Assembly (NCBI GenBank): GCA_050732695.1
Contig: JBOHRL010000033.1
Span: forward strand, 1-64,000
Direction of reading: 5' to 3'
DNA: 64,000 bases
DNA from: JBFFZF01 sp050732695
GTDB lineage: Bacteria; Gemmatimonadota; Gemmatimonadetes; Longimicrobiales; RSA9
The notes under the pieces were generated by a model, which saw nothing but the letters and a program-made list of their open reading frames with translations, had not been told where the DNA came from and made no database searches. Positions 8,146 through 17,151 of this stretch are shown here, piece by piece. Every line of letters begins with the position of its first letter. The stretch's first letter is position 1. The translations under genes were made by a program, and so were the position numbers.

Positions 8146-9714
8146 ATGAGAGGGAGTCTGCGGAAGCGGCTCCGACGCCGCTCGCCCGAATCCGGACAGA
8201 GACGTGCCCAGCAAACGGGCCGACGAGCCACGCTCACAGCGGATATCATCGCAGGCATCAGTATCGCCCTGGTACTGATCCCGCAGTCGATCGCGTTCGC
8301 CGATGTGGCGGGACTGCCGGCACATATCGGTCTGTTCGCGGCTGCGCTGCCTCCCATTGCGGCCTCCTTCCTTGCTTCATCGCCGTACCTTCAGACGGGG
8401 CCCGTCGCGGTGACATCGTTGCTCACGGCGGGTGCGCTTGCCGGAATGGCTGAACCGGGATCCGCGCAGTATGTCGCACTGGCGAGTCTCCTCGCGCTGA
8501 TTGTCGGCATGACTCGCTTTGCGATCGGTGCCTTGCACATGGGCCGGATCGTCTATCTCATGTCCGAACCCATGTTGCGCGGGTTCACGAGCGGAGCAGC
8601 GCTTCTCATCGTCATCTCACAATTCCCGGCACTGCTCGGACTCGAAGGAGCGAGCGGCGGAACCCTGCGTGCCTTCCTGGCGGCGCTGTCGAGCCCGGGC
8701 TCGTGGGATGGCGAAACGATTGCGATTTCGGCGTCGGCTCTGTTCATCATTGCCGTAGCGCGCAGACTGCATAGCCTCATCCCGTGGGCATTGCTGGTTA
8801 CCGGCGGCGGCGTAGCGTACAGCATATTGACGGGGTATGATGGTCTCGTGGTGGGCGATATTCCATCGGGATTCCTGCATCTGACTCTGGCCTTTCCGTG
8901 GCAGGCAATGCCGGCGCTGCTCGTGCCGGGACTGGTCATCGCACTCATCGGATTCGCTGAGGCGGTCTCGATTGCGCGCGTCTTTGCCGCTCGCGAACGA
9001 CAGCGTTGGGATCCCGACCGCGATTTCATGAGCCAGGGCGTGGCCAACATCGCCGCGGCAGTCAGCGGCGCATTCCCGGTCGGCAGTTCCTTCTCCCGCA
9101 GCAGCCTCGCCTGGCTGCTCGGCGGCAGGACCGTTCGCGCCGGCGCGATCGTCGGCATCGCCACGCTCGCGTTCATACCCTTCGCTTCGATTCTGCGTCC
9201 GCTGCCGACGGCGGTCCTCAGCGCTATGGTCATCATGGCCGTGTTCGGCATGATCCGTGTCCGAACGATTCTGGCGATCTGGTCGCTCTCGAAACCGCAG
9301 TTCCTTGTTGCATCGCTCACGTTCATCTTCACGATCCTCCTCGCCCCACGCATCGACGAAGCTGTCATCCTCGGCATCTTCATGGCCGGCGTCGTCCACC
9401 TCTGGCGCGAATTCGATCTGCGACTCGTGAGCTGGAGCGAAAACCACACGTTGCACGTCCGCCCGGAGGGCGTCCTGTGGTTCGGCTCGGCCGAAGTCCT
9501 CAAGCAGAAGATTCTCGACCTCGTCGCGGAGAACGGAGACGCGAATCGCCTCGTGCTTCACATGGAGCGCGTCGGCCGCGTCGACCTGACTGCATCCCTC
9601 GCGCTCGAATCGCTCATCGAAGAGGCGCGCGAGGCCGGCCTCGAACCGGAAGTCGTGGCCGCTCATCCCGTGACCGCCAAGGCGCTGCATCGAGTGCTGC
9701 GCCGGCGCCGCTAA
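8146..9714 (+). CDS. SulP family anion transporter with STAS domain
   Basis: A 522-aa inner-membrane carrier of the SLC26/SulP family, transporting sulfate, bicarbonate or another anion. The core starts with the family pattern LTADIIAGISIALVLIPQSIAFADVAGLPAHIGLF and continues through about a dozen hydrophobic segments, including QTGPVAVTSLLTAGALAGMA and GSFSRSSLAW-like anion-site residues near residues 310-325. A C-terminal STAS domain (about 430-522) contains HMERVGRVDLTASLALESL. No clear ribosome site precedes the ATG, but homology begins about 25 residues in. Its place directly after a putative sulfite-oxidising complex suggests sulfate export or sulfite/sulfate exchange, which is inference. 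Confidence 0.9.
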   Translation: MRGSLRKRLRRRSPESGQRRAQQTGRRATLTADIIAGISIALVLIPQSIAFADVAGLPAHIGLFAAALPPIAASFLASSPYLQTGPVAVTSLLTAGALAGMAEPGSAQYVALASLLALIVGMTRFAIGALHMGRIVYLMSEPMLRGFTSGAALLIVISQFPALLGLEGASGGTLRAFLAALSSPGSWDGETIAISASALFIIAVARRLHSLIPWALLVTGGGVAYSILTGYDGLVVGDIPSGFLHLTLAFPWQAMPALLVPGLVIALIGFAEAVSIARVFAARERQRWDPDRDFMSQGVANIAAAVSGAFPVGSSFSRSSLAWLLGGRTVRAGAIVGIATLAFIPFASILRPLPTAVLSAMVIMAVFGMIRVRTILAIWSLSKPQFLVASLTFIFTILLAPRIDEAVILGIFMAGVVHLWREFDLRLVSWSENHTLHVRPEGVLWFGSAEVLKQKILDLVAENGDANRLVLHMERVGRVDLTASLALESLIEEAREAGLEPEVVAAHPVTAKALHRVLRRRR

Positions 9715-9873
9715 GCGGGACCGCGTACCATTTGTTACAATGTGCCCAGAATTCGGCCCGTTTTCGACGCGCAACCGCTTCGGACCGGCGGCTGCCCCTG
9801 CGTCTGGACGGTTTTTGATAGGCGGGTGGGCAAACTTTGGGAAATGGTTCCCGGTCCGTTTAGGAAAGGCACT

Positions 9874-11400
9874 ATGGCGAGCGGAAATGATGAGTTGAGC
9901 GGGCCGGACCTGTCGGGAGGCATCGAAGAGTCGGCCCTTGGGAGGGAAGGCAAGCTCGTCGGCCACGCGGACGGCGAGGCGGTGTTGCTGGTGCGGAGTG
10001 GGGAGGAAGTGTTCGCGATCGGCGCGAAGTGTACGCACTACGGAGGGCCACTGGCCGAGGGGCTTGTGGTGGGCGAAACGGTTCGATGCCCGTGGCACCA
10101 TGCGTGCTTCAGTCTGCGCACGGGCGAAGCGCTGCGGCCGCCTGCACTCCTCGACGTGTCCTGCTGGGCGGTGGTCCGGGAGGGCGGCAGGATCCGCGTC
10201 TCGGGAAAAGCAGCGAGGTCGAGGTCACCGCGGAAGCCGAAAGAGTCGCCGAAGTCCGTGGTCATTGTGGGGGCCGGGGCGGCGGGCAACGCGGCGGCCG
10301 AGACGTTCCGGCGAGCGGGTTATACCGGGCCGATCACGATGATCGACGTCGAACAGGATTCGCCATACGACCGGCCGAACCTGTCGAAGGATTATCTTGC
10401 CGGCCATGCACCGGAGGACTGGATTCCGTTGCACCCGCCATCGTTCTACACGGACAGGCGGATAGAGATTGTTCGACTGGAGGCGGTGGGTCTCGACGTC
10501 GAGACGAAAAGCGTTGTGCTGGCGGACGGTTCGACGCGGATCTGGGATGCGTTACTGCTCGCGCCGGGGGCCGAGCCAGTTCGGCTCGATGTCTCCGCGA
10601 CGGCGGATGCGAAGGTGTACCTGCTGCGATCACTGGCGGATAGCCGGGCCATCATTGAAGCCGCGAAAGCAGGGCAGCGAGCGGTCGTTCTGGGCGCGGG
10701 CTTCATCGGGCTCGAGGTGGCGGCGTCACTCCGGCAGCGCGAGCTGGATGTTCATGTGGTCGCACCGGACAACTTGCCGCTCGGGAAGGTGATGGGGCCG
10801 GACCTCGGTGACTTCGTGAAATCGCTCCACACCGAGAAGGGGGTCACGTTCCATCTGGGGCGTACGGCGAAACACATCGCAGCGGATTCCGTCACGCTCG
10901 ATGATGGGACCATGATCGGCGCGGACTTCGTCGTCATGGGCGTGGGTGTGCAGCCGCGGGTTGCACTCGCACAGGCAGCGGGTCTGCGCATCGAGGACGG
11001 CATCGTGGTCAATGAGTATCTCGAGACATCGCAGGGTGGCATCTGGGCGGCAGGCGATGCGGCGAGCTGGCCGGACCCGCGCAGCGGAAAGCGAGTTCGC
11101 ATCGAGCACTGGGTCCTCGCGGAGCGCATGGGGCAGGCCGCTGCGCGCAACATGCTGGGCGCCCACGAGCGCTTCGATGCCGTGCCCTTCTTCTGGAGCC
11201 AGCATTACGACGCGACGATTGCTTACGTCGGGAATGGTGCGGGCTGGGACGCTGCGGACCTGGACGGCGCTCCTGCCGAGCGCGACTGCGCGGTCACGTT
11301 CCGGAAGGCGGGTCAACGGATCGCCCTGGCCACACTCTTTCGCGATGAGGCGAGTCTGCGTACCGAAGTCGAGATGGAGGCGGAGGGCAGGGCGGGCTGA
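9874..11400 (+). CDS. Rieske domain fused to FAD/NAD-dependent reductase (AIF-like)
   Basis: A 508-aa protein. Residues 25-112 form a Rieske [2Fe-2S] domain (C53-T-H55, C72-P-W-H75). A pyridine-nucleotide-disulfide oxidoreductase of the AIF-like/ferredoxin-reductase type follows: FAD motif GAGAAG at 133-138, PYDRPNLSKDYL, and an NAD motif GAGFIG from residue 274. A typical AIFL/BphA4-like C-terminal domain with WSQHYDATIAYVG completes it. It should pass electrons between NAD(P)H and a 2Fe-2S or quinone partner; the partner is unknown. The ATG at 9874 is preceded by AGGAAAGG at 5-nt spacing; upstream in-frame starts lack this. A TACAAT element at 9736-9741 may be its -10 box, so it probably has its own promoter. 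Confidence 0.88.
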   Translation: MASGNDELSGPDLSGGIEESALGREGKLVGHADGEAVLLVRSGEEVFAIGAKCTHYGGPLAEGLVVGETVRCPWHHACFSLRTGEALRPPALLDVSCWAVVREGGRIRVSGKAARSRSPRKPKESPKSVVIVGAGAAGNAAAETFRRAGYTGPITMIDVEQDSPYDRPNLSKDYLAGHAPEDWIPLHPPSFYTDRRIEIVRLEAVGLDVETKSVVLADGSTRIWDALLLAPGAEPVRLDVSATADAKVYLLRSLADSRAIIEAAKAGQRAVVLGAGFIGLEVAASLRQRELDVHVVAPDNLPLGKVMGPDLGDFVKSLHTEKGVTFHLGRTAKHIAADSVTLDDGTMIGADFVVMGVGVQPRVALAQAAGLRIEDGIVVNEYLETSQGGIWAAGDAASWPDPRSGKRVRIEHWVLAERMGQAAARNMLGAHERFDAVPFFWSQHYDATIAYVGNGAGWDAADLDGAPAERDCAVTFRKAGQRIALATLFRDEASLRTEVEMEAEGRAG

Positions 11401-11460
11401 TTCCAGCCGCAACCCTGATCCATGATCACCGCATCGAATCGAGGCAGATGCCGTTACGGT

Positions 11461-11474
11461 CCCGGGATCCCGGG
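11461..11474. repeat. 14-bp perfect palindrome CCCGGGATCCCGGG
   Basis: Perfect palindrome in the 100-bp gap between the Rieske/FAD gene and the coiled-coil gene, 26 bp before the latter's start. It could be an operator or a small hairpin; nothing further supports a role. Confidence 0.3.
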
Positions 11475-11500
11475 CCGGTCCAGCAGAATGGAGGACCACC

Positions 11501-12310
11501 ATGTACGACCTCGAGGAGCCCCCGCCGCCCCATCGAGCGAAGCCGGTCAAGGCCGAGAGCGCCATTGCCCGCCGCCCGCTCGTCACGCTGGTCGTCGCGA
11601 TCGTCGCGCTCGCCTTCGTCGCGACCATGGCAGCGGCGCAGGTGCGGCTGTCGCGTCGCATCGCCCGACTCGAGCGTGAACTGGCGCAGGCCGTCACCGG
11701 TCTCGCCGAAGCGCGCGGCTCGCTCAGCCTGCTGTGGACGACGGCGACGAAGCTCGATGCCTCGCAGGCGCAACGCGCCGACAGCCTCCAAGTCAGCCTC
11801 CAGGACAGCATCGCATCCGTGCAGACGTACGCAGAGAACGAGTTCAGCCGCCTCTGGGAGACCGCCTATCTCGACCACGAACGACGGCTCGAAGAGACGG
11901 CCTCCCGGTTGCGAATCAACGGTGAAGCGATCAGCGATATCGTAACCGCAGCGGGCCGGACAAACGCACGCATCGATGGTCTGGTGCGTCAGGAGCAGAT
12001 ACAGGAAGTGGCGATCACGGATGTGACCGAATCGATGACGTCATTGCGACAGACGCTGTCGGCGATCGACGGCCAACTCAGCATTCTCGAAGGCGAAACG
12101 AGCGTATCACGGAATGCCCAGCGGCAACTCGACACGCGCATCGATGGTGTCGAGGAGTGGGTGAACGCATTCCGTGACGAAGGTTTGAGCGCGGGGAGCG
12201 TGCAGAGCCGGCTCGCCACGCTGTTCGAGGACCTTCGCACCGTTGCCATGCGCGTGGACTCGCTGCGGACGGCAAGGGACACCGCGCGACGCGGGATAGG
12301 CCAGCATTAG
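11501..12310 (+). CDS. Membrane-anchored coiled-coil protein, unknown function
   Basis: A 269-aa protein with a short Pro-rich cytoplasmic N-terminus and one membrane helix at about 27-46 (LVTLVVAIVALAFVATMAAA). The rest is almost entirely heptad-rich helix (RIARLERELAQAVTGLAEARG; LRQTLSAIDGQLSILEG). The coiled coil should project from the membrane, probably into the periplasm. GGAGG at 11490-11494 gives a 6-nt spacer to the ATG. I recognise no family; generic ATPase or tropomyosin-like matches would reflect the coiled coil only. No neighbour hints at a role. Confidence 0.75.
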   Translation: MYDLEEPPPPHRAKPVKAESAIARRPLVTLVVAIVALAFVATMAAAQVRLSRRIARLERELAQAVTGLAEARGSLSLLWTTATKLDASQAQRADSLQVSLQDSIASVQTYAENEFSRLWETAYLDHERRLEETASRLRINGEAISDIVTAAGRTNARIDGLVRQEQIQEVAITDVTESMTSLRQTLSAIDGQLSILEGETSVSRNAQRQLDTRIDGVEEWVNAFRDEGLSAGSVQSRLATLFEDLRTVAMRVDSLRTARDTARRGIGQH

Positions 12311-12412
12311 CCGGGCGCTGAAATGGGGACGTTCTGTGGATCAGGCGCAAAGGGGCGACTGGCGTTCATCAACAGCGGGGCTGTTACGAGGAGGGTGGCG
12401 GTGGCGGTGCGC

Positions 12413-12527
12413 GCTGACGGTGGGCTCCAACGAACGGTGCTAGCCGCTGACGGTGGGCTCCAACGAACGGTGCTAGCCGCTGACGGTGGACTCCAACGAA
12501 CGGTGCTAGCCGCTGACAGTGGACTCC
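12413..12527. repeat. 33-bp tandem repeat derived from the glgP 3' end
   Basis: Three head-to-tail 33-bp units (12413-12445, 12446-12478, 12479-12511) plus a 16-bp partial copy running into the last codons of the phosphorylase gene. The first two units are identical, the third differs by one base, and the partial copy by one more. Read on the minus strand in the glgP frame, the terminal peptide ESTVSG-stop recurs as HRSLESTVSG-stop and HRSLEPTVSG-stop. The array is therefore an 11-codon duplication of the gene's end that preserves frame. The rest of 12311-12412 holds only a small hairpin (AACAGC-ggg-GCTGTT, 12371-12385), a possible weak terminator for the coiled-coil gene. Confidence 0.9.
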
Positions 12528-14632
12528 TCGGCGGACAGCCGGTAGTATCGAGTGGCGTACTCGGCGACCATGCGGTCGGTGTTGAAGAAGGGAGCGATCT
12601 GACCGATGGCGGAGCGCATGCGTGCGATCCATTCCTGCGGCACGCCGTCGGCATCGCGATCGTAGAACGCGCGCACGATTTCGGCTTCGATGGTATCGTA
12701 TAACGATGCAGTATCGGCCGCATCCTGCTCGGCGGGATCGAAGTGGTCGGTCCCGCCCACTACCCATCCGATGGGCGCGTCCCACGTGTTCCGGTCGGTC
12801 CATGCTTCAGCCCACCAGCCATCGGCAATGCTGAGGTTTAGTCCGCCATTGGCGGCTGACTTCATGCCGCTGGTCCCGCTGGCCTCGTATGGCCGGCGGG
12901 GCACGTTCAGCCAGACGTCGGAGCCGCGAACGAGGTAACGTGCCATCTCGATATCGTAGTTCTCCAGGAAGAACACGTGACCGAGGAAGGGCGGCCGGCG
13001 AGCCAGCTCGAAGACCTCGTGCAGCAGATGCTTTCCGCCATCATCCCTCGGGTGCGACTTCCCTGCAAAAATGATCTGCACGGGCCGTTCGGTGTCCTTG
13101 ACGATGCGGCCGAGCCGTTCGAGATCATGCAGCAGGAGCGTCGCGCGCTTGTACGTCGCGAAGCGGCGGGCGAACGTGATCGTGAGTGCGTCAGGCCGAA
13201 TCGCAGCGACGGCCGCGTCATAGTCCTCGCCGCGCGTTCTGGCCTGCTCGGCGAGGAGAGTTGCGAATCGTTCGGCGAGCCGCTCGCGCTCGTGTTCGTG
13301 TGCAGCCCAGAGCAGGCCGCCAGGAACGTCGCGGATGCGTGTCCAGTCGACGGCGCCGCTCGAGCCCTGCCACTCCTTTGCGATATTCGCGGAATAGAAG
13401 CTACTCATGTGTGGGCCGACCCAGGACGGCAGGTGAACGCCGTTCGTGACGTGGCCAATGGGCACTGCATCGGACGATGCGGAGGACCAGAGGCCGTGCC
13501 ACATCTGTCGTGACACGACGCCGTGGAGCCGGCTGACGGCATTGCGCGCGCGCGAAGCGCGCATCGCGAGCGCTGTCATGCAGAACAGGCCAGCACGGTG
13601 CGGTTCCGTGGTCGCACCGAGTTCGAAGAAGCGCTGCCACTCGACCCCGACCTCAGCGGCCCACTCACCGAAATACCGATGCATCAGGTCGCTCGAGAAG
13701 TAGTCGTGACCGGCTTCGACGGGAGTGTGCGTCGTGAACACGGTTTCGCGTGCGGCCCGTGCGAAGGCGGCATCGAAGGAGAGTCCTCCTCTGCAAACGA
13801 ACTCGCGAATGCGCTCGATGATCGCGAACGCGGCGTGGCCTTCATTGAGATGGAAGACGTCGATCGTATGGCCGAGCGCGACGAGTGCGCGTACACCGCC
13901 AACGCCGAGAATGAGTTCCTGCTTCACGCGGTGTTCGTTGTCACCGCCGTACAGCCGATCCGTGATGTGGCGGTCGGCAGGCGTGTTGGTTGCGACATCG
14001 GTATCGAGCAGGTAGAGCGGGACAGTCCCGACATCGGCGCGCCAGACGCGCGCCTGAACTTCACGACCAGGGAAAGGGACCTGAACGATCAATGGGGCCC
14101 CACGCGCAGTCGTTTCGGCGTGGAGCGGGAGGAGCGCCGGATCAAGGGGCCGGTAGGTTTCGTACTGCCAGCCGCGGGGATCGACATGTTGCGAGAAATA
14201 GCCGTCGCGGTAGAGCAGCCCGACGCCAGTGAGCGGCAGGCCGAGATCGCTTGCAGACTTCAAGTGATCGCCGGCCAACACGCCCAGCCCGCCCGAAAAG
14301 ACACGAATGCATTCGGTGATCGCAAACTCAGCCGACAGGTAAGCCACACGGCGCCGGCCGTTGCCCTGACCACGCTGTTGCAGGTAGGCGTCGAGCCGGT
14401 TCAGTGCCCCCTCGACGCTCCGGATGGTTGCGTCATGCTCGGCAGCAGCGCGCAGTGTCTCGCGATCGAGCTGGCGGAGCAGTTGAACGGGATTGTGGCG
14501 CGTGAGCCGCCATGCTTCTGCGTCGAGGTTGCGAAACACGTCGCGGGATTCGCGATCCCAGGTCCAGCGCAGGTTATACGCGAGGCGGTCGAGCCCGGCG
14601 AGCGAGGCAGGCAATTCAAGGTTCGTCTTCAT
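12506..14632 (-). CDS. glgP: Alpha-glucan (glycogen/maltodextrin) phosphorylase
   Basis: A 708-aa cytoplasmic enzyme that releases glucose-1-phosphate from alpha-1,4-glucans. An N-terminal DUF3417-type segment (LPASLAGLDRLAYNLRWTW) places it in the alpha-glucan phosphorylase subfamily rather than the classical GlgP group. Later motifs include VAYLSAEFAI, NEGHAAFAIIERI, ITFARRFATYKRATLL, and the PLP site EASGTSGMKSAANGG with Lys591. The chosen ATG at 14632 starts the conserved region; upstream in-frame sequence is Arg/Ser-rich and unlike the family. It converges with the coiled-coil gene and its stop lies within the 33-bp repeat array. It is divergent from gdh. Confidence 0.93.
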   Translation of the reverse strand: MKTNLELPASLAGLDRLAYNLRWTWDRESRDVFRNLDAEAWRLTRHNPVQLLRQLDRETLRAAAEHDATIRSVEGALNRLDAYLQQRGQGNGRRRVAYLSAEFAITECIRVFSGGLGVLAGDHLKSASDLGLPLTGVGLLYRDGYFSQHVDPRGWQYETYRPLDPALLPLHAETTARGAPLIVQVPFPGREVQARVWRADVGTVPLYLLDTDVATNTPADRHITDRLYGGDNEHRVKQELILGVGGVRALVALGHTIDVFHLNEGHAAFAIIERIREFVCRGGLSFDAAFARAARETVFTTHTPVEAGHDYFSSDLMHRYFGEWAAEVGVEWQRFFELGATTEPHRAGLFCMTALAMRASRARNAVSRLHGVVSRQMWHGLWSSASSDAVPIGHVTNGVHLPSWVGPHMSSFYSANIAKEWQGSSGAVDWTRIRDVPGGLLWAAHEHERERLAERFATLLAEQARTRGEDYDAAVAAIRPDALTITFARRFATYKRATLLLHDLERLGRIVKDTERPVQIIFAGKSHPRDDGGKHLLHEVFELARRPPFLGHVFFLENYDIEMARYLVRGSDVWLNVPRRPYEASGTSGMKSAANGGLNLSIADGWWAEAWTDRNTWDAPIGWVVGGTDHFDPAEQDAADTASLYDTIEAEIVRAFYDRDADGVPQEWIARMRSAIGQIAPFFNTDRMVAEYATRYYRLSAEESTVSG

Positions 14633-14657
14633 TTTTCCATGATTGCGGAAACGCGAA

Positions 14658-14687
14658 CGCCCCGTCGAGCAAACGGTCGCCGGGGCG
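14658..14687. promoter_or_regulatory. Hairpin in the glgP/gdh divergent region
   Basis: CGCCCCG (14658-14664) pairs with CGGGGCG (14681-14687) around a 16-nt loop, 26 bp upstream of the glgP ATG and without a T-run. It could sit in the glgP leader. The rest of 14633-14967 must carry both divergent promoters, but I see no convincing -35/-10 pair. A TTGCC-N8-GGCAA dyad lies at 14860-14877. Confidence 0.3.
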
Positions 14688-14967
14688 CTACGTCTGAAGC
14701 TATGGCGCGCGCCGGCCGCTGTCGAGCATGACGTCCGTACAAGGATCGGCCGGATGCCGACACCGGATACAACAGGCTTTGCCTCGCACCGGCGTCGCGA
14801 TCGAGGGGATCGGCCTGATGATGCCGTGGCTTGCGGCGTCTGGCTGGCCATGCCCACACTTGCCGGACCCGTGGCAATGGCTCGTCCATGGCCGTGATCA
14901 CCGAACCCCGGCCTGCACGTGACGGACCTGGACTCGACCCCAGCGGCGCCACAGCGCCCGGAGGCGC

Positions 14968-16368
14968 ATGAGCATTCCGTTCTTCGCACAGGTCAACCGC
15001 CATTTCGACAAGGCCGCGGCGATGCTCGATCACCCGGCCGGCCTGCTCGATCAGGTCAAGTCCTGCAACAGTGTGTATCATGTTGCCTTCCCGATCGAGC
15101 GCGATGATGGCAGCATCAAGGTCATTCACGGCTGGCGCGCGCAGCACAGCATACACAAGCTGCCGACCAAAGGCGGTATCCGCTTCGCCCAGAATGTCGA
15201 AGAAGATGAGGTCGTCGCGCTCGCGGCGATGATGACGTACAAGTGCGCGCTGATGGATATCCCGTTCGGTGGAGCGAAGGGAGGCGTCCGCATCGAACGG
15301 TCCGATTACACCGAATCCGAGATCGAGCGCATTACCCGACGGTATACGTTCGAACTCGCCAGCAAGAACTTCATCGGTCCTGCCACGGACGTGCTTGCGC
15401 CAGATTACGGTACGGGCGCGCGCGAGATGGCGTGGATCGTCGACACATACACTGCGATATCCGGGAATCAGCTCGACTCGGCAGGATGTGTGACCGGCAA
15501 ACCACTCCCGATCGGTGGCATTCGCGGGCGCACGGCCGCGACCGGGCGCGGCCTGTACTTCGGCGTTCGCGAGGCTCTGAAGGACCACCAATGGACCGCT
15601 GCCGTGGGCATCGAGCCAGGCATCGCCGGCAAGACCGTCGTCGTTCAGGGGCTCGGCAACGTAGGGTACCACGCCGCGCTCTACCTCCAGAATGGTGGCG
15701 CCCGCATCATCGCCATTGCCGAGCGCGAAGGCGCGATTCACGACAGGAACGGCCTGGACGTGAACCGGGTCACCGAGCATCGCAAGGCGACCGGTTCGAT
15801 CCTCGACTTCCCGGGTGCGGCCAACCTCGATTCAGCCCTCGCGCTCGAGCTCCCCTGCGACATCCTCGTTCCCGCAGCACTCGAGAACCAGATCACGGCA
15901 GAGAACGCCGAGAATATTCATGCAAAGCTTGTTGCGGAAGGCGCGAACGGTCCGGTGACAGCCGAAGCCAGCGAATGCCTGCTGGCCCGTGGCATTCCGA
16001 TGATCCCCGACATCTACTTGAATGCGGGCGGCGTCACCGTCTCGTACTTCGAATGGATCAAGAACCTCTCGCACGTCCGCTTCGGCCGCATGGGCCGCCG
16101 CTTCGAGGAACTCAGCAATACGCGGATCCTCCGGACCGTCGAGCAACTGACCGGAAGCCGTGTTGACGACAGGACGTTCACCGCGATCGTCGCGGGCGGA
16201 GACGAGGCTGACCTCGTCGATTCCGGGCTCGAGGACACCATGATCACGGCGTGGCACCAGATGACCGAGTTTGCGTTCCGCTACGAGACCGATCTCAGGT
16301 CGGCGGCGTACGCGTTGGCGATCGACAAGGTTGCGCAATCGTACGTCGAGAGGGGGATCTTTCCGTAA
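14968..16368 (+). CDS. gdhA: Glu/Leu/Phe/Val dehydrogenase family protein (glutamate dehydrogenase)
   Basis: A 466-aa enzyme for reversible oxidative deamination of glutamate to 2-oxoglutarate and ammonia. The catalytic motif is PFGGAKGGVRIE with Lys104. Further family signatures are RYTFELASKNFIGPATDVLAPD and the Rossmann site VVVQGLGNVGYHAALYLQ. The length fits hexameric GDH with a modest extension. GGAGG lies 4 nt before the ATG. Substrate preference (glutamate rather than leucine or phenylalanine) is the family default, not proven by the sequence. Confidence 0.92.
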   Translation: MSIPFFAQVNRHFDKAAAMLDHPAGLLDQVKSCNSVYHVAFPIERDDGSIKVIHGWRAQHSIHKLPTKGGIRFAQNVEEDEVVALAAMMTYKCALMDIPFGGAKGGVRIERSDYTESEIERITRRYTFELASKNFIGPATDVLAPDYGTGAREMAWIVDTYTAISGNQLDSAGCVTGKPLPIGGIRGRTAATGRGLYFGVREALKDHQWTAAVGIEPGIAGKTVVVQGLGNVGYHAALYLQNGGARIIAIAEREGAIHDRNGLDVNRVTEHRKATGSILDFPGAANLDSALALELPCDILVPAALENQITAENAENIHAKLVAEGANGPVTAEASECLLARGIPMIPDIYLNAGGVTVSYFEWIKNLSHVRFGRMGRRFEELSNTRILRTVEQLTGSRVDDRTFTAIVAGGDEADLVDSGLEDTMITAWHQMTEFAFRYETDLRSAAYALAIDKVAQSYVERGIFP

Positions 16369-16738
16369 GGCGGCATTGGGGCCCCTCAGGACGCGCCAGG
16401 GCGGCATCCACCTCGCCCGGACCGCCACGGGAGAATATGAGGAGGGGCCAGGGAACAGGCGTTATTGCGCGTCCGACAAGGGGTTATCGTAGGACGAGGG
16501 CATGCGGATTGCAGGATGCAGGCGGACGCGGTTGATCGGGCCGACCCTCGAGGTGTCCGAGCCGTTCCGGAACCGGGGGTTCAGGGATTGGGTCGGAAGT
16601 GCGAAAATCAAAGCGGGACCGTGGCTTGCGCAGGGTGGACGATGCGGCGGGCCGGCTGGGTGGACGGTCGATCGTTCTGAAGACGGGGACGGAAGCGGGA
16701 CCCCGGCGTGCGGGGTTGAGATACATTCTGAGGGCTCA
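16369..16738. other. Intergenic region, no gene recognised
   Basis: 370 bp between gdhA and the small CXXCXGXG protein. It is GC-rich with no long hairpin carrying a T-run and no recognisable promoter. The next gene's frame is open here but the peptide is Arg/Gly-rich and not protein-like, so I treat it as non-coding. Confidence 0.5.
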
Positions 16739-17026
16739 ATGCACATACATGTCTGCGGCCGATGTGATGGAAGTGGCCACCTGACGGGCGGTTTCCAGTG
16801 GGAAGTGCCATGGACCCGTTGGGCGGCGGATGCTGCGCGCGCGACGGACAGTTCGGGGATCCTGCGGCCTCACGCGTGTTCCGATTGTGGTGGCGCGGGC
16901 GCTCTTCTCGAGGTAACGGAACGGTCGAAGCCCATGAGTTTGCCGAGTCGCCGTGGTCTTCCGGCGGGCTCCTATTCGGAGCATGTTGCGCGTATCCTGC
17001 AAAGGCAGGCGATGCGGGGCATGTAG
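16739..17026 (+). CDS. Small protein with two DnaJ-type CXXCXGXG motifs
   Basis: A 95-aa protein carrying CGRCDGSG (C6, C9) near its N-terminus and CSDCGGAG (C47, C50) in the middle. Two such motifs are what one Zn2+ centre of the DnaJ cysteine-rich domain uses. There is no J domain, so it is not a DnaJ; a role in thiol or redox chemistry or as a small zinc-ribbon adaptor is inference. The start ATG at 16739 follows GAGGG with roughly 6 nt spacing; the upstream in-frame sequence looks non-coding. It stands alone, followed by a hairpin and then the convergent efflux operon. Confidence 0.65.
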   Translation: MHIHVCGRCDGSGHLTGGFQWEVPWTRWAADAARATDSSGILRPHACSDCGGAGALLEVTERSKPMSLPSRRGLPAGSYSEHVARILQRQAMRGM

Positions 17027-17051
17027 TCGGGCCACGCTGATTCGGCAAAAC

Positions 17052-17081
17052 GGCGCCGCGGGGTGAGAACCTCGCGGCGCC
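17052..17081. terminator. Hairpin between convergent genes
   Basis: GGCGCCGCG pairs with CGCGGCGCC (9 bp perfect). The stem can extend inward by four more pairs (one G-U) to a 4-nt loop. It lies between the plus-strand small zinc protein and the end of the minus-strand efflux operon, where a shared bidirectional terminator is expected. No T-run, so function rests on stem strength. Confidence 0.55.
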
Positions 17082-17151
17082 AATCGTGTGTGCCTTCATC
17101 GTTCGATACGAGTGCCGCGGCCGGAACGGGATGCGGCTGCGGTCGAAGGCT

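Noticed and set aside
12318..12345. Possible remnant of a transposon or REP-type element (GGGGACGTTC-like motif)
   Set aside because: Only a short word resemblance; no inverted ends, target duplication or transposase.
12413..12527. CRISPR array
   Set aside because: Units are directly contiguous with no spacers, and no cas genes are present.
12323..12703. Plus-strand frame giving an ADGGLQRTVLA peptide repeat over the 33-bp array
   Set aside because: It runs antisense into the conserved glgP coding sequence and has no ribosome site; the repeat is explained by glgP duplication.
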